From an uncultured Pelagibacteraceae bacterium (lineage in GTDB: Bacteria; Pseudomonadota; Alphaproteobacteria; Pelagibacterales; Pelagibacteraceae), in assembly GCA_902548405.1 (NCBI GenBank), contig CACCRN010000001.1, forward strand, positions 62,001-126,000: a stretch of 64,000 bases of DNA. The letters are read 5' to 3'. The first letter of the stretch is position 1. Each line of letters starts with the position of its first letter. Below are positions 48,684 to 57,238 of this stretch, one piece after another. The notes beneath the pieces were generated by a model, which ran no database searches, was not told the DNA's origin, and worked only from the letters and a program-made list of their open reading frames with translations. The position numbers and the translations under genes were made by a program.

Positions 48684-50042
48684 ATGAAAAAAATTTTAGG
48701 AGCTGCAACTCTTTTTTTATTTATATTTTCAAATTCTTTTGCAGAAGTAAAAAAAGCTATATCAAAATATAATGGTACATACACTTACAGTCATTTCTGC
48801 ACTAATGAACCTGAGCCAAAATATGATGGTAGTAGATTTATAATTGAAGATGGTGTTATTTCGAATGATAAAGGTGGTGGTGGCAGGTGGGATATTAAAA
48901 AATACAAATTAAATAAAAAAGGTAATCTTTCAATTCAGGCTCAGAGGAAAGATAGAAAATACAAAATAAAAGGGAAGTTAGAAATTGAAGGTCAAAAAAT
49001 CGAAGGTAAACTTTTAGCAAAAAGGTACAGTAAAAATGGAGAATATGAAAAAGATTGCGATATAGTATTTACAAAAGTAGGAGATTTACCTGAAAAAATT
49101 TCCTTTGATGATGATCGAAAGGTTACAGAAATCAAAGTTACTTCAAAAAATGTCTATCATGAAATTTCTCTTCTTGAAGATGAAGGAAAAAAACAGAAAA
49201 TTCGTGTTGAATTAAGAAATCTTGATAATTTAAATAACGGGTTAATTATAGTTCTTCCTTCAAGTACACCTAATATGGATGATGAAAAATTCTATGAAAA
49301 ACAAGTTAGCGAATTTGGATTTGCAACAGCAATAGTATTTGGAGCCGAACCAAGATATCAAAAAAAGTTTACTGGTTCTTACACATCATCAATGATTATG
49401 TATGATGCTATAGCAACAATTAATGCAGTATCAAAAAAATTTAGTGAACCAAAAGAAGTTATATTAATTGCATCATCAACAGGTGCACTCGCAATTTTTA
49501 AAGCAGGATGGCAAGATTACATTGATAAATACCCATCAATGAAATTAATCTCAAAAGGATTTATGATTAATGCTGCTTGCCCTGATAGCTTTGAGGCTAA
49601 GTTAAATAAGGATGTACAGCTCATTGCAGTTAATGGTACTTGGGATAATTCTACTCCTGGATCAATATGTAAAGATTTAAAAGATTCAGAAAGTTTTGAA
49701 AATATACATTTATTAGCTTATTCAGGAGGCCATCATTTTGAAAGCCCCATGTATCCTCCAACAAAATTTGTATCAAATAGCTTAACGCTATTACCTAATT
49801 GCTCGATTAATTATAAAAAAAACCTCTACCAAATTATTAAAAAAAGAGATGGAACTGGTGAATGGGATTCAGAAACAAATGGATATGAAAAAGATCAAAG
49901 AGAGTGGCTAGGGAAAAATTGTATTAAATCTGGTGCAACTCAAGGATATGAAGAATACTCTTCAAATATGTTTTGGGAAGATATGAGATCATATTTAGTC
50001 GATAAAGTAGAAATACAAAATCTAAAAGGTTATTCTAAATAA
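48684..50042 (+). CDS. Secreted alpha/beta-hydrolase-like protein with N-terminal extra domain
   Basis: Signal peptide; nucleophile-elbow-like LIASSTGALAIFKAG; late GGHHFES. Confidence 0.55.
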   Translation: MKKILGAATLFLFIFSNSFAEVKKAISKYNGTYTYSHFCTNEPEPKYDGSRFIIEDGVISNDKGGGGRWDIKKYKLNKKGNLSIQAQRKDRKYKIKGKLEIEGQKIEGKLLAKRYSKNGEYEKDCDIVFTKVGDLPEKISFDDDRKVTEIKVTSKNVYHEISLLEDEGKKQKIRVELRNLDNLNNGLIIVLPSSTPNMDDEKFYEKQVSEFGFATAIVFGAEPRYQKKFTGSYTSSMIMYDAIATINAVSKKFSEPKEVILIASSTGALAIFKAGWQDYIDKYPSMKLISKGFMINAACPDSFEAKLNKDVQLIAVNGTWDNSTPGSICKDLKDSESFENIHLLAYSGGHHFESPMYPPTKFVSNSLTLLPNCSINYKKNLYQIIKKRDGTGEWDSETNGYEKDQREWLGKNCIKSGATQGYEEYSSNMFWEDMRSYLVDKVEIQNLKGYSK

Positions 50043-51050
50043 ATGAAAAAAATTTTAATCATTCTTCTATCTCTTTTTTTAATTCCATCATATTCGTACG
50101 CTGGTAAGTGGCATACAAATATGAAAAAGCAGGAGAAGAAAGATTTTGCAAATTATGTCATTAGAAATCAATCTAAAAATAAAATGGTTTTTAATCTCAG
50201 AAATGTTCCAAATCGTCCAGGTCTAATAAAATTTTTTGATAAATTAGAAGATAGAATGGGGGTTGCAGAAAAAGGAATTGAATTTAACTTAAGTTATTCT
50301 GATGTAGGTGATAAAAATGATTGGAGTAGGTGGGGAAAACCAGGTTTTGCTCAGAGATTTCAAATTATGGAGCCATATAAGCAAACTACAAAAAAAGGGA
50401 AAACAAAATGGTATAGAGTTGGTTATTTTATTCCACATGACGTAGATACTGAGAAACACACTATCTCATTATTTGATTTTAAAATGCTTTATGGAAAAGG
50501 TGAAAAAACAGTTGGTCCTTCTTATAACATAAATAATAATAGTTTCGCTTGGTTGTTCAACGGGCCAAATTATAGAGTTTCAAAAAATGAAGTGGATGAA
50601 TCATATTACTTTGATCATTATGTAGTTAATTTAGATCAAAAATTTTCTCCATTGAAAGGCAAATGGGTAAATATTTTGATTAATGCTAAATGGGCTAAAG
50701 ATGGATTTTTACATTTGTGGATAGATGGCAAGCTCAGATCTAGTTACTTTGGAGATGTTTTAGGTGGTGCTACTAGTGTGAGATTTAAATTTGGACCATA
50801 TAGAAATTATATGACAGATGCTACTGATGCAGGTTTAACAATAAAAGATGCTATTATTCGTTATTCTAATGTGGGTAAAGCAGATTCTTGCGATGAACTA
50901 TGGAGTGGCTGTGATGAAATAACAGGTCAGCTTAAAAATCAATCTCAAGTTCATGGTGCTTCAGCAGTTGTACTTTGCAAACCAGCTGATGCAGACAACG
51001 AAGGTACTTGTGAAAATCTTGGCTATCCAAATAATCCTAGACCTTTTTAA
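50043..51050 (+). CDS. Secreted polysaccharide-lyase-like protein (heparin lyase I / PF14099-type fold)
   Basis: Signal peptide; RFQIMEPY, YRVGYFIPHD, HTISLFDFK, GKWVNILINAKWAKDGFLHLWIDGKL. Confidence 0.65.
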   Translation: MKKILIILLSLFLIPSYSYAGKWHTNMKKQEKKDFANYVIRNQSKNKMVFNLRNVPNRPGLIKFFDKLEDRMGVAEKGIEFNLSYSDVGDKNDWSRWGKPGFAQRFQIMEPYKQTTKKGKTKWYRVGYFIPHDVDTEKHTISLFDFKMLYGKGEKTVGPSYNINNNSFAWLFNGPNYRVSKNEVDESYYFDHYVVNLDQKFSPLKGKWVNILINAKWAKDGFLHLWIDGKLRSSYFGDVLGGATSVRFKFGPYRNYMTDATDAGLTIKDAIIRYSNVGKADSCDELWSGCDEITGQLKNQSQVHGASAVVLCKPADADNEGTCENLGYPNNPRPF

Positions 51051-52328
51051 TTAGGCTCTAATCGTTGGTAAACAATAAAAATCAGCTGTATCAATTTTAG
51101 AAGAATACTGCCTTCGCATATTCCACTTTTTATGAACCCCAGCACTTGCAACACTTAAAGTAGATCTTCCATATCGATGATTGGTGTTGTCAATTGATCT
51201 CATTAAGCTATTAATTTTTTCATCTTTTTCAGAAGTAAATAAATTTGTTTTATCACTTGCATTAGAAAGTCCTGTAAGCATCACACCTGCTTTTTGATAA
51301 CGATAACCATTTTTAAAAATACTCTCCAATATTGAAACTGCAGTTTTAACTGTTTCAATACTATTGTTTGTTGCAATAGGAAAATCAACCGTCTTTGCAT
51401 TTGAATAATAACCAAAGTTTCTATGAAAAGGACTTGTTCTTACAAATACTGTAATTGCTTTTGCAACTAAAGACTCTGATCTAATTTTTTCAGATGCATT
51501 TAAACAATAGTTTGCAACTGCTTCTTTTAATTCTTGAAATGTTTCAATTCTTTTTCCAAATGATCTTGAAACCACACAACTCTTTCTTTTGGTTGTAGTT
51601 GTTTCTAAATCAATACAAGGAATTCCTCTAAGCTCCATTGCTGTTCTTGAACTTAAAACATTGGAACTTTTCTTAATCCATGTATTAGATTTATTCTTAA
51701 GCTGTTTAGCATTATAAATTCCATGCTTTTGATAAAATTTAGTAAGTTGTCTACCAACACCCCATACATCATTAATTTCAACCTTTTCTAAAATAGGATC
51801 TAAATTATCTATTCCAATTAAACTCGTAACCCCAGATTGTTTTTTCTTTGCAATATGATTTGCAACTTTACTTAATGTTTTTGTTTTTGCGATCCCAATA
51901 CTTGTTGGAATACCAGTCCATTGTAAAACTGTTTCTCTAATTTCTTTTCCAACTTTTTCCACATCCTGATCTTTAAAGTTTGATAAGTCTAAAAATGCTT
52001 CATCAATTGAATAAACTTCTATTTCAGAATTAAATCTTTTAAGAGTTCTCATTACTCTTCTAGATAAATCTCCATACAAAGAATAGTTTGATGAAAAAAC
52101 ATTTACATTATTCTTAACAATAATATCTTTTGCTTTAAAATAAGGTTCGCCCATTTTAATTCCTAAAGCTTTTGCTTCATTCGATCTTGAAATGATACAG
52201 CCATCATTATTAGATAAAACAACAACAGGCTTTTTTCTTATTTTAGGATTGAATAATCTTTCACAAGAAACATAAAAAGAATTACAATCAACCAGTGCTA
52301 TTTTCTTAGTATACTGAGTGGATGACAT
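51051..52328 (-). CDS. umuC: Error-prone Y-family polymerase UmuC
   Basis: ALVDCNSFYVSCERLFNP, VVLSNNDGCIISRS, YSIDEAFLDL, GIPTSIGIAKTKTLSKVAN. Confidence 0.97.
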   Translation of the reverse strand: MSSTQYTKKIALVDCNSFYVSCERLFNPKIRKKPVVVLSNNDGCIISRSNEAKALGIKMGEPYFKAKDIIVKNNVNVFSSNYSLYGDLSRRVMRTLKRFNSEIEVYSIDEAFLDLSNFKDQDVEKVGKEIRETVLQWTGIPTSIGIAKTKTLSKVANHIAKKKQSGVTSLIGIDNLDPILEKVEINDVWGVGRQLTKFYQKHGIYNAKQLKNKSNTWIKKSSNVLSSRTAMELRGIPCIDLETTTTKRKSCVVSRSFGKRIETFQELKEAVANYCLNASEKIRSESLVAKAITVFVRTSPFHRNFGYYSNAKTVDFPIATNNSIETVKTAVSILESIFKNGYRYQKAGVMLTGLSNASDKTNLFTSEKDEKINSLMRSIDNTNHRYGRSTLSVASAGVHKKWNMRRQYSSKIDTADFYCLPTIRA

Positions 52329-52701
52329 AAGTAACTACTCCCCAAATAAAAACATCTTGTTCTTCATTAATTAAAATTCTGTCAGAAAATTCTTTAGAAC
52401 CAGAAGTTAAAAATTTTTTATCTCTTTCCTGAACTAAAGTTTTAACCACAAGTTCATCATGAACGTTTGCAATCACTGTTGAAAAGTTTTTTGGTTTTAA
52501 ACTTTTATCAACGACCAATAAATCTCCATCGTTAATGCCAACATCAACCATGGATTTTCCTTGAACTCTGATGATGAAAGTTGCTGGAACATTTCTTATT
52601 AAATGCATGTTTAGATCGATATCTTCTTCGATATAATCTGTTGCAGGAGAAGGAAAACCAGCGCCTGCTTTATGTAGATAATATGGGATTGTTAGTTTCA
52701 T
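52306..52701 (-). CDS. umuD: UmuD-type autoproteolytic SOS mutagenesis protein
   Basis: AGFPSPATDYIEEDIDLN cleavage region; GKSMVDVGINDGD Ser; VVKTL Lys; next to umuC. Confidence 0.96.
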   Translation of the reverse strand: MKLTIPYYLHKAGAGFPSPATDYIEEDIDLNMHLIRNVPATFIIRVQGKSMVDVGINDGDLLVVDKSLKPKNFSTVIANVHDELVVKTLVQERDKKFLTSGSKEFSDRILINEEQDVFIWGVVTYVIHSVY

Positions 52702-52716
52702 GTTCTTGTTTTGTTC
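52702..52716 (-). promoter_or_regulatory. Putative LexA/SOS box GTTC-N7-GTTC upstream of umuDC
   Basis: gttcttgttttgttc, perfect match to the alphaproteobacterial direct-repeat SOS consensus; abuts the umuD start codon. Confidence 0.75.
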
Positions 52717-52772
52717 TATTTTATAGACTATTTATGAGATACACTCAATAGGTTGTATTTTGAGTCTGTAAC

Positions 52773-52793
52773 TGAATCAAAAGTGAATCAAAA
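52773..52793. repeat. Tandem direct repeat TGAATCAAAA-g-TGAATCAAAA
   Basis: Read directly in the umuD/glyoxalase intergenic region, followed by CGTGAAC. Confidence 0.6.
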
Positions 52794-52823
52794 CGTGAAC
52801 ATCCAATCCACATATTGTGGACT

Positions 52824-52832
52824 TGTGGATAA
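52824..52832 (-). promoter_or_regulatory. Consensus DnaA box (TGTGGATAA = revcomp TTATCCACA)
   Basis: Exact 9-mer next to the palindrome CCACA-TAT-TGTGG (52808-52820). Confidence 0.5.
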
Positions 52833-52889
52833 CTTCAACCATAGATAGTTTAAGTTGGTTATTTAAATATATAAATTCTGAGTTTGGTT

Positions 52890-53273
52890 ATGAATATTTT
52901 AGATTTTGTCATGGTTGGTTCTAATGATCACCAAAAATCAGGTGACTTTTACGATGCTGTTTTTGAACCTTTAAAATTAAAAAGAATTTTAAAAACAGAA
53001 AAGTATTTGGGTTACGCTCATTCAAGTGATCCAGATAAAGTTCAATTTTATGTAACACATCCTGTAAATGGTGAGCCTGCAACTTTTGGAAATGGTTCAC
53101 AAACTACTTTATTAGCTGACACTAAAGAAGCAGTAGATAAATTTTATGAAGTTGCAATTTCAAAAGGAGCAACAGATGAAGGTGGACCAGGTGTTAGAAA
53201 AGATGGAAATTACTATGCATACGTTCGTGATTTAGATGGAAATAAGATTGCAGCAAAAAGTATTTTAACTTAA
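52890..53273 (+). CDS. Glyoxalase/VOC-family protein
   Basis: Full-length VOC fold pattern, YAYVRDLDGNKIAA; start may be 52884. Confidence 0.85.
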   Translation: MNILDFVMVGSNDHQKSGDFYDAVFEPLKLKRILKTEKYLGYAHSSDPDKVQFYVTHPVNGEPATFGNGSQTTLLADTKEAVDKFYEVAISKGATDEGGPGVRKDGNYYAYVRDLDGNKIAAKSILT

Positions 53274-53286
53274 ATTAAGGAGATAT

Positions 53287-53652
53287 ATGAAACTAAGTTG
53301 TCATTGTGGATCTGTAGAAGCTGAAATTAATTCAACAGTTAATGAATTAGCAAAAATTGTCAGATGTAATTGTTCAATTTGCAAAAGAAAAAATGCAACA
53401 ATGGGCATGGTTAAAAATGAAGATTTTAAACTTACCAAAGGTGAAGATAAAATAAAACTTTATCAATATCATACAAAAGTTGCCAAACATTATTTCTGTA
53501 ATGAATGTGGAATTTATACTCACCACAACCCAAGAAGTGCACCAGCTATGACTGGATTTAATTTAGGTTGTGTTGAGGAAGTTAAAGTTGAAAATATAAA
53601 AGAGATAGCTCAATTTGATGGTCTCAACCATCCAATGGACCAAGAAAAATAA
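53287..53652 (+). CDS. GFA/CENP-V family Zn-binding protein
   Basis: CHCGSVEAEI, CNCSICKRK, YFCNECGIYTHH motifs. Confidence 0.9.
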   Translation: MKLSCHCGSVEAEINSTVNELAKIVRCNCSICKRKNATMGMVKNEDFKLTKGEDKIKLYQYHTKVAKHYFCNECGIYTHHNPRSAPAMTGFNLGCVEEVKVENIKEIAQFDGLNHPMDQEK

Positions 53653-53659
53653 AAGTTCA

Positions 53660-54586
53660 ATGCAATCTACTGCTGAGTGTTTTAAAAAAGTTAAAGGTGA
53701 TTGTCTAAAATTTATTAAATCACAAGAAACCTCAAAAGAAAAATTTAGCAACAAAGATAAAATGCTTAAATCTTTTCTAATTCCAGTGTGTTTTTGGATT
53801 GCAAAAAAAGCTAATAATAAAAAACCTTACTTTGTTGGTTTAGCAGGAGGACAAGGAACTGGTAAGACGACAATAAGTTCAATTATAAAAATAATATTAG
53901 AAAAATATTTTAAATTAAAAGTATTTAAAATTTCTATTGATGATTTTTATAAAACTAGAAAAGAAAGATCTATTTTATCTAATAAAGTCCATTCTATGTT
54001 AATGACAAGAGGAGTGCCTGGAACACATGATGTAAAAATTATGTTAGATTTCTTTAAAAAATCAAAAAGTAAAAACTTTAAATCAATTAAATTACCAAGT
54101 TTTAATAAGGCAGTTGATGATCGATCACCTAAAAAAAGTTGGTACAATATTAAAGAGCAACCAGATGTAATTATATTTGAGGGCTGGTGTGTTGGTGCAA
54201 GAGCTGAAGTTAATAAAACACTTAAAAAATCAATTAATTCTCTTGAAAGAACTAAAGATCAAAAACTTATTTGGAGAAAATATGTTAATGAGCAACTAAA
54301 GACAAAATACAAAAAACTATATTCTCAATTGAATTGTCTGATTTATTTAAAAGCAAAAAACTTCAGTTTGCTTCAGAAATGGAGACTTAAACAGGAGCAT
54401 AAGTTGTGGTTAAATACTAAAAATAAATCTAGTCATAAAATAATGAGCAAAGGAGACGTTATTAATTTTATGCAAACTTACCAAAGAATTACACAGAACA
54501 TGTTTAAATTTGCTCCAAAATATTCTACTATTATTTTAAATTTAAATAGCAACCATCAAATTAAGACAATAAAATATAATAAATGA
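53660..54586 (+). CDS. D-glycerate 3-kinase-like P-loop kinase
   Basis: GLAGGQGTGKTTIS, SIDDFYKTRKER, RGVPGTHD, FEGWCVGAR; ATG 53660 preferred over the overlapping upstream start. Confidence 0.87.
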   Translation: MQSTAECFKKVKGDCLKFIKSQETSKEKFSNKDKMLKSFLIPVCFWIAKKANNKKPYFVGLAGGQGTGKTTISSIIKIILEKYFKLKVFKISIDDFYKTRKERSILSNKVHSMLMTRGVPGTHDVKIMLDFFKKSKSKNFKSIKLPSFNKAVDDRSPKKSWYNIKEQPDVIIFEGWCVGARAEVNKTLKKSINSLERTKDQKLIWRKYVNEQLKTKYKKLYSQLNCLIYLKAKNFSLLQKWRLKQEHKLWLNTKNKSSHKIMSKGDVINFMQTYQRITQNMFKFAPKYSTIILNLNSNHQIKTIKYNK

Positions 54587-55881
54587 AAAAATTTTTAATA
54601 ATTATCTTTTGTGTATTAGTTTTTCCATTAAGTGCATTTTCAGCAACTTTAAAAGAAGCACTTAAACAAACTTTTGATAATAATCTTGAACTTCAAGCAG
54701 AAAGAAAAAATTTAGAAATTCAACAAGAAGTAATCAACATGTCTAGAAGTGATTTGTTACCTAGCTTAACTCTTTCTAGTACAAAAAATTTTGAAGATAC
54801 CAATAAACTTACAAATCAAAGTGGAGGAGATGCTGCTATCACTGATACTGATACGATGACTTCTTCAATTAAACTTGAACAAACATTGCTTGATGGTAGC
54901 GGAAGAAAAACAGAATATGAAAAAAGTAAGTTGGGATTAAATTTAACAGAAGCAAAATTAGTTAAAAAAGAACAAGAGATTTTCTTAAGAGCTATTGAAG
55001 CATATACAGGATTAATTTTAGCTTATGAAAAATTAAATATTAATGAAGAAAACGTAAACTTACTTCAAAGACAATTTGAATTAGACAATGCAAGATTAAG
55101 TAGAGGACAAATTACAGCATCTGATTTAGCACAATCTCAATCATCTCTTGCAGGTGCACAAGCAAGATATATTGAGGCTCAAAATAATATAGTAACCAGT
55201 AGATTAAATTATGAAAATGTAATTGGAACTATTGCAGAAGAAGCAAAATTGAAAAAAATATATAACGCGCAAGTAACAATCCCTAAAAATTTAAGTCAAG
55301 CTAAAAAAATATCTTTAGAGAAAAGTCCTGAATTAATTATTGCTGAAATAGAATACGGACAATCAGAACTTGATGTAAAAATTGCAAGATCTGATCTTTC
55401 ACCAACAGCAAAAATTTCATTAGAGAGAACTTATACTGATGACTTAAGTGCAACTTATGATGAAAGAGAAAAAGATGTCTTACAAGCAACAGTATCTTGG
55501 CCTTTTCAATTTGGCGGAAAGAATAAATCTAATGTAAGTAAAAATCTTCAAGCAAAAGGTATGAAGAGATTATTACTAGAGAATGCGCAAAAAAATAATA
55601 CGCAGTCAGTGACTTCATCTTGGTCAACTTTGCAGTCTTCAAGAAGTTTTTTACAAGCTGTGCAATCACAAGTTAAAGCTTCGGAGGTTGCAACTGAAGG
55701 AATTAGCTTTGAATATGAAAGTGGATCTGGAAGATCTACTTTTGATGTTCTTCAATCTAGATCAAACTTAATTAATGCAAAAATTAATCTTGCTGAAGCT
55801 GAAAGAAGCTACTTATTAGCTCAATACAGAGTTTTAAAATCAGTAGGTCTTTTAAATAGCGACTATTTAAATCTTAAGTAA
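54583..55881 (+). CDS. tolC: TolC-family outer membrane efflux protein
   Basis: Signal peptide; OEP repeats (RRQFELDNARLSRGQITASDLAQSQSSLAGAQ). Confidence 0.88.
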   Translation: MKKFLIIIFCVLVFPLSAFSATLKEALKQTFDNNLELQAERKNLEIQQEVINMSRSDLLPSLTLSSTKNFEDTNKLTNQSGGDAAITDTDTMTSSIKLEQTLLDGSGRKTEYEKSKLGLNLTEAKLVKKEQEIFLRAIEAYTGLILAYEKLNINEENVNLLQRQFELDNARLSRGQITASDLAQSQSSLAGAQARYIEAQNNIVTSRLNYENVIGTIAEEAKLKKIYNAQVTIPKNLSQAKKISLEKSPELIIAEIEYGQSELDVKIARSDLSPTAKISLERTYTDDLSATYDEREKDVLQATVSWPFQFGGKNKSNVSKNLQAKGMKRLLLENAQKNNTQSVTSSWSTLQSSRSFLQAVQSQVKASEVATEGISFEYESGSGRSTFDVLQSRSNLINAKINLAEAERSYLLAQYRVLKSVGLLNSDYLNLK

Positions 55882-55924
55882 TTCAGTCTTTTTTACTCAT
55901 TAAAAACAAAGATCTTGCCAATGA

Positions 55925-55939
55925 GAACAAAATGTGTAC
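55925..55939 (-). promoter_or_regulatory. Candidate imperfect LexA box upstream of recA
   Basis: gaacaaaatgtgtac = revcomp GTAC-N7-GTTC, one mismatch to GTTC-N7-GTTC; shares TTTTGTTC with the umuD box. Confidence 0.4.
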
Positions 55940-55988
55940 ATTTAAATCATGATTCGACTGTTAAAAAACGTAAAAAAAGAGGCAAAAA

Positions 55989-57143
55989 ATGACGAAAAGT
56001 AACCTAAAAGTAGTTAAATCTACTAAAGATCAAGAAATGGATATTAAAGAAAAGAACAAAGCATTAGATGCTGCAATAGCTCAAATTACAGATAATTTTG
56101 GAAAAGGTTCTGTAATGAAGCTTGGCCAAAAGAGAGCTATGGATATTGAGTCTGTTTCAACAGGTTCTTTAAGTCTTGATTTAGCTTTAGGTATTGGCGG
56201 ATTACCAAAAGGAAGAATTATAGAAGTTTATGGACCAGAATCATCTGGAAAAACAACATTAGCATTACAAGTTGTTGCTGAAGCTCAAAAAGCAGGTGGA
56301 ATTTGTGCATTCGTTGATGCAGAGCATGCTTTAGATCCAGTTTATGCAAAAAAATTAGGTGTAAATACTGAAGAACTTTTAATCTCACAGCCGGATGCTG
56401 GTGAACAAGCATTAGAAATTGCTGATACACTAGTAAAATCAGGCTCTATTTCAGTTATTGTAATTGACTCTGTAGCAGCTTTAACACCAAAAGCTGAAAT
56501 CGAAGGTGAGATGGGAGATCATCATGTTGGTCTTCAATCAAGATTAATGAGTCAGGCTTTAAGAAAATTAACAAGTTCAATTTCAAATACAAACACAATG
56601 ATGATTTTCATCAACCAAATCAGAATGAAAATTGGAGTTATGTTTGGAAGTCCTGAAACTACATCAGGTGGAAATGCACTTAAGTTTTATTCATCTGTTA
56701 GAATGGATATTAGAAGAATAGGTGCAATCAAAGACAAAGATGAAATTATTGGTAACTCAACAAGAGTGAAGGTAGTTAAAAATAAAGTAGCTCCACCATT
56801 TAAAGTAGTTGAATTTGATTTGATGTATGGAAGAGGAATTAGCAAGATGGGTGAATTGGTCGATCTTGGTTCCAAAGCAGATATTATTGAAAAATCAGGA
56901 GCATGGTATGCTTATAAAGGAGAAAAGATTGGTCAAGGTAGAGAGAACGCTAAGACTTATTTAGCTCAAAATCCTAAAGTTGCTGCAGAAATAGAAATGG
57001 CAATTAGGGAAAAAGCTGGTGTTATTTCTAAAAAAATAGAAGGAAACCCGATAGATCCTGAAAAATTGGAAAAAGAAAAGAAAGTAGCTGAAAAAGAAGA
57101 AGAAGCAAAAGCTGAAGCTACTCCTCCATCTAAAAAGAATTAA
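55989..57143 (+). CDS. recA: Recombinase RecA
   Basis: [44 protein letters not shown]. Confidence 0.99.
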   Translation: MTKSNLKVVKSTKDQEMDIKEKNKALDAAIAQITDNFGKGSVMKLGQKRAMDIESVSTGSLSLDLALGIGGLPKGRIIEVYGPESSGKTTLALQVVAEAQKAGGICAFVDAEHALDPVYAKKLGVNTEELLISQPDAGEQALEIADTLVKSGSISVIVIDSVAALTPKAEIEGEMGDHHVGLQSRLMSQALRKLTSSISNTNTMMIFINQIRMKIGVMFGSPETTSGGNALKFYSSVRMDIRRIGAIKDKDEIIGNSTRVKVVKNKVAPPFKVVEFDLMYGRGISKMGELVDLGSKADIIEKSGAWYAYKGEKIGQGRENAKTYLAQNPKVAAEIEMAIREKAGVISKKIEGNPIDPEKLEKEKKVAEKEEEAKAEATPPSKKN

Positions 57144-57161
57144 TAGGTCATCTTTATTAAT

Positions 57162-57191
57162 AAAAGGCGCTTAATTTTAAGCGCCTTTTTT
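57162..57191 (+). terminator. Rho-independent terminator after recA
   Basis: aaaaggcgctt / aagcgcctttttt hairpin with T tail. Confidence 0.9.
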
Positions 57192-57238
57192 CCCGTACTG
57201 CATCTAGACATAAAATAAAAAAGCTGTATTTTAAAAAT

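Noticed and set aside
53615-53659. N-terminal extension of the glycerate-kinase ORF
   Set aside because: Overlaps the GFA gene; ATG at 53660 just after the GFA stop is more plausible
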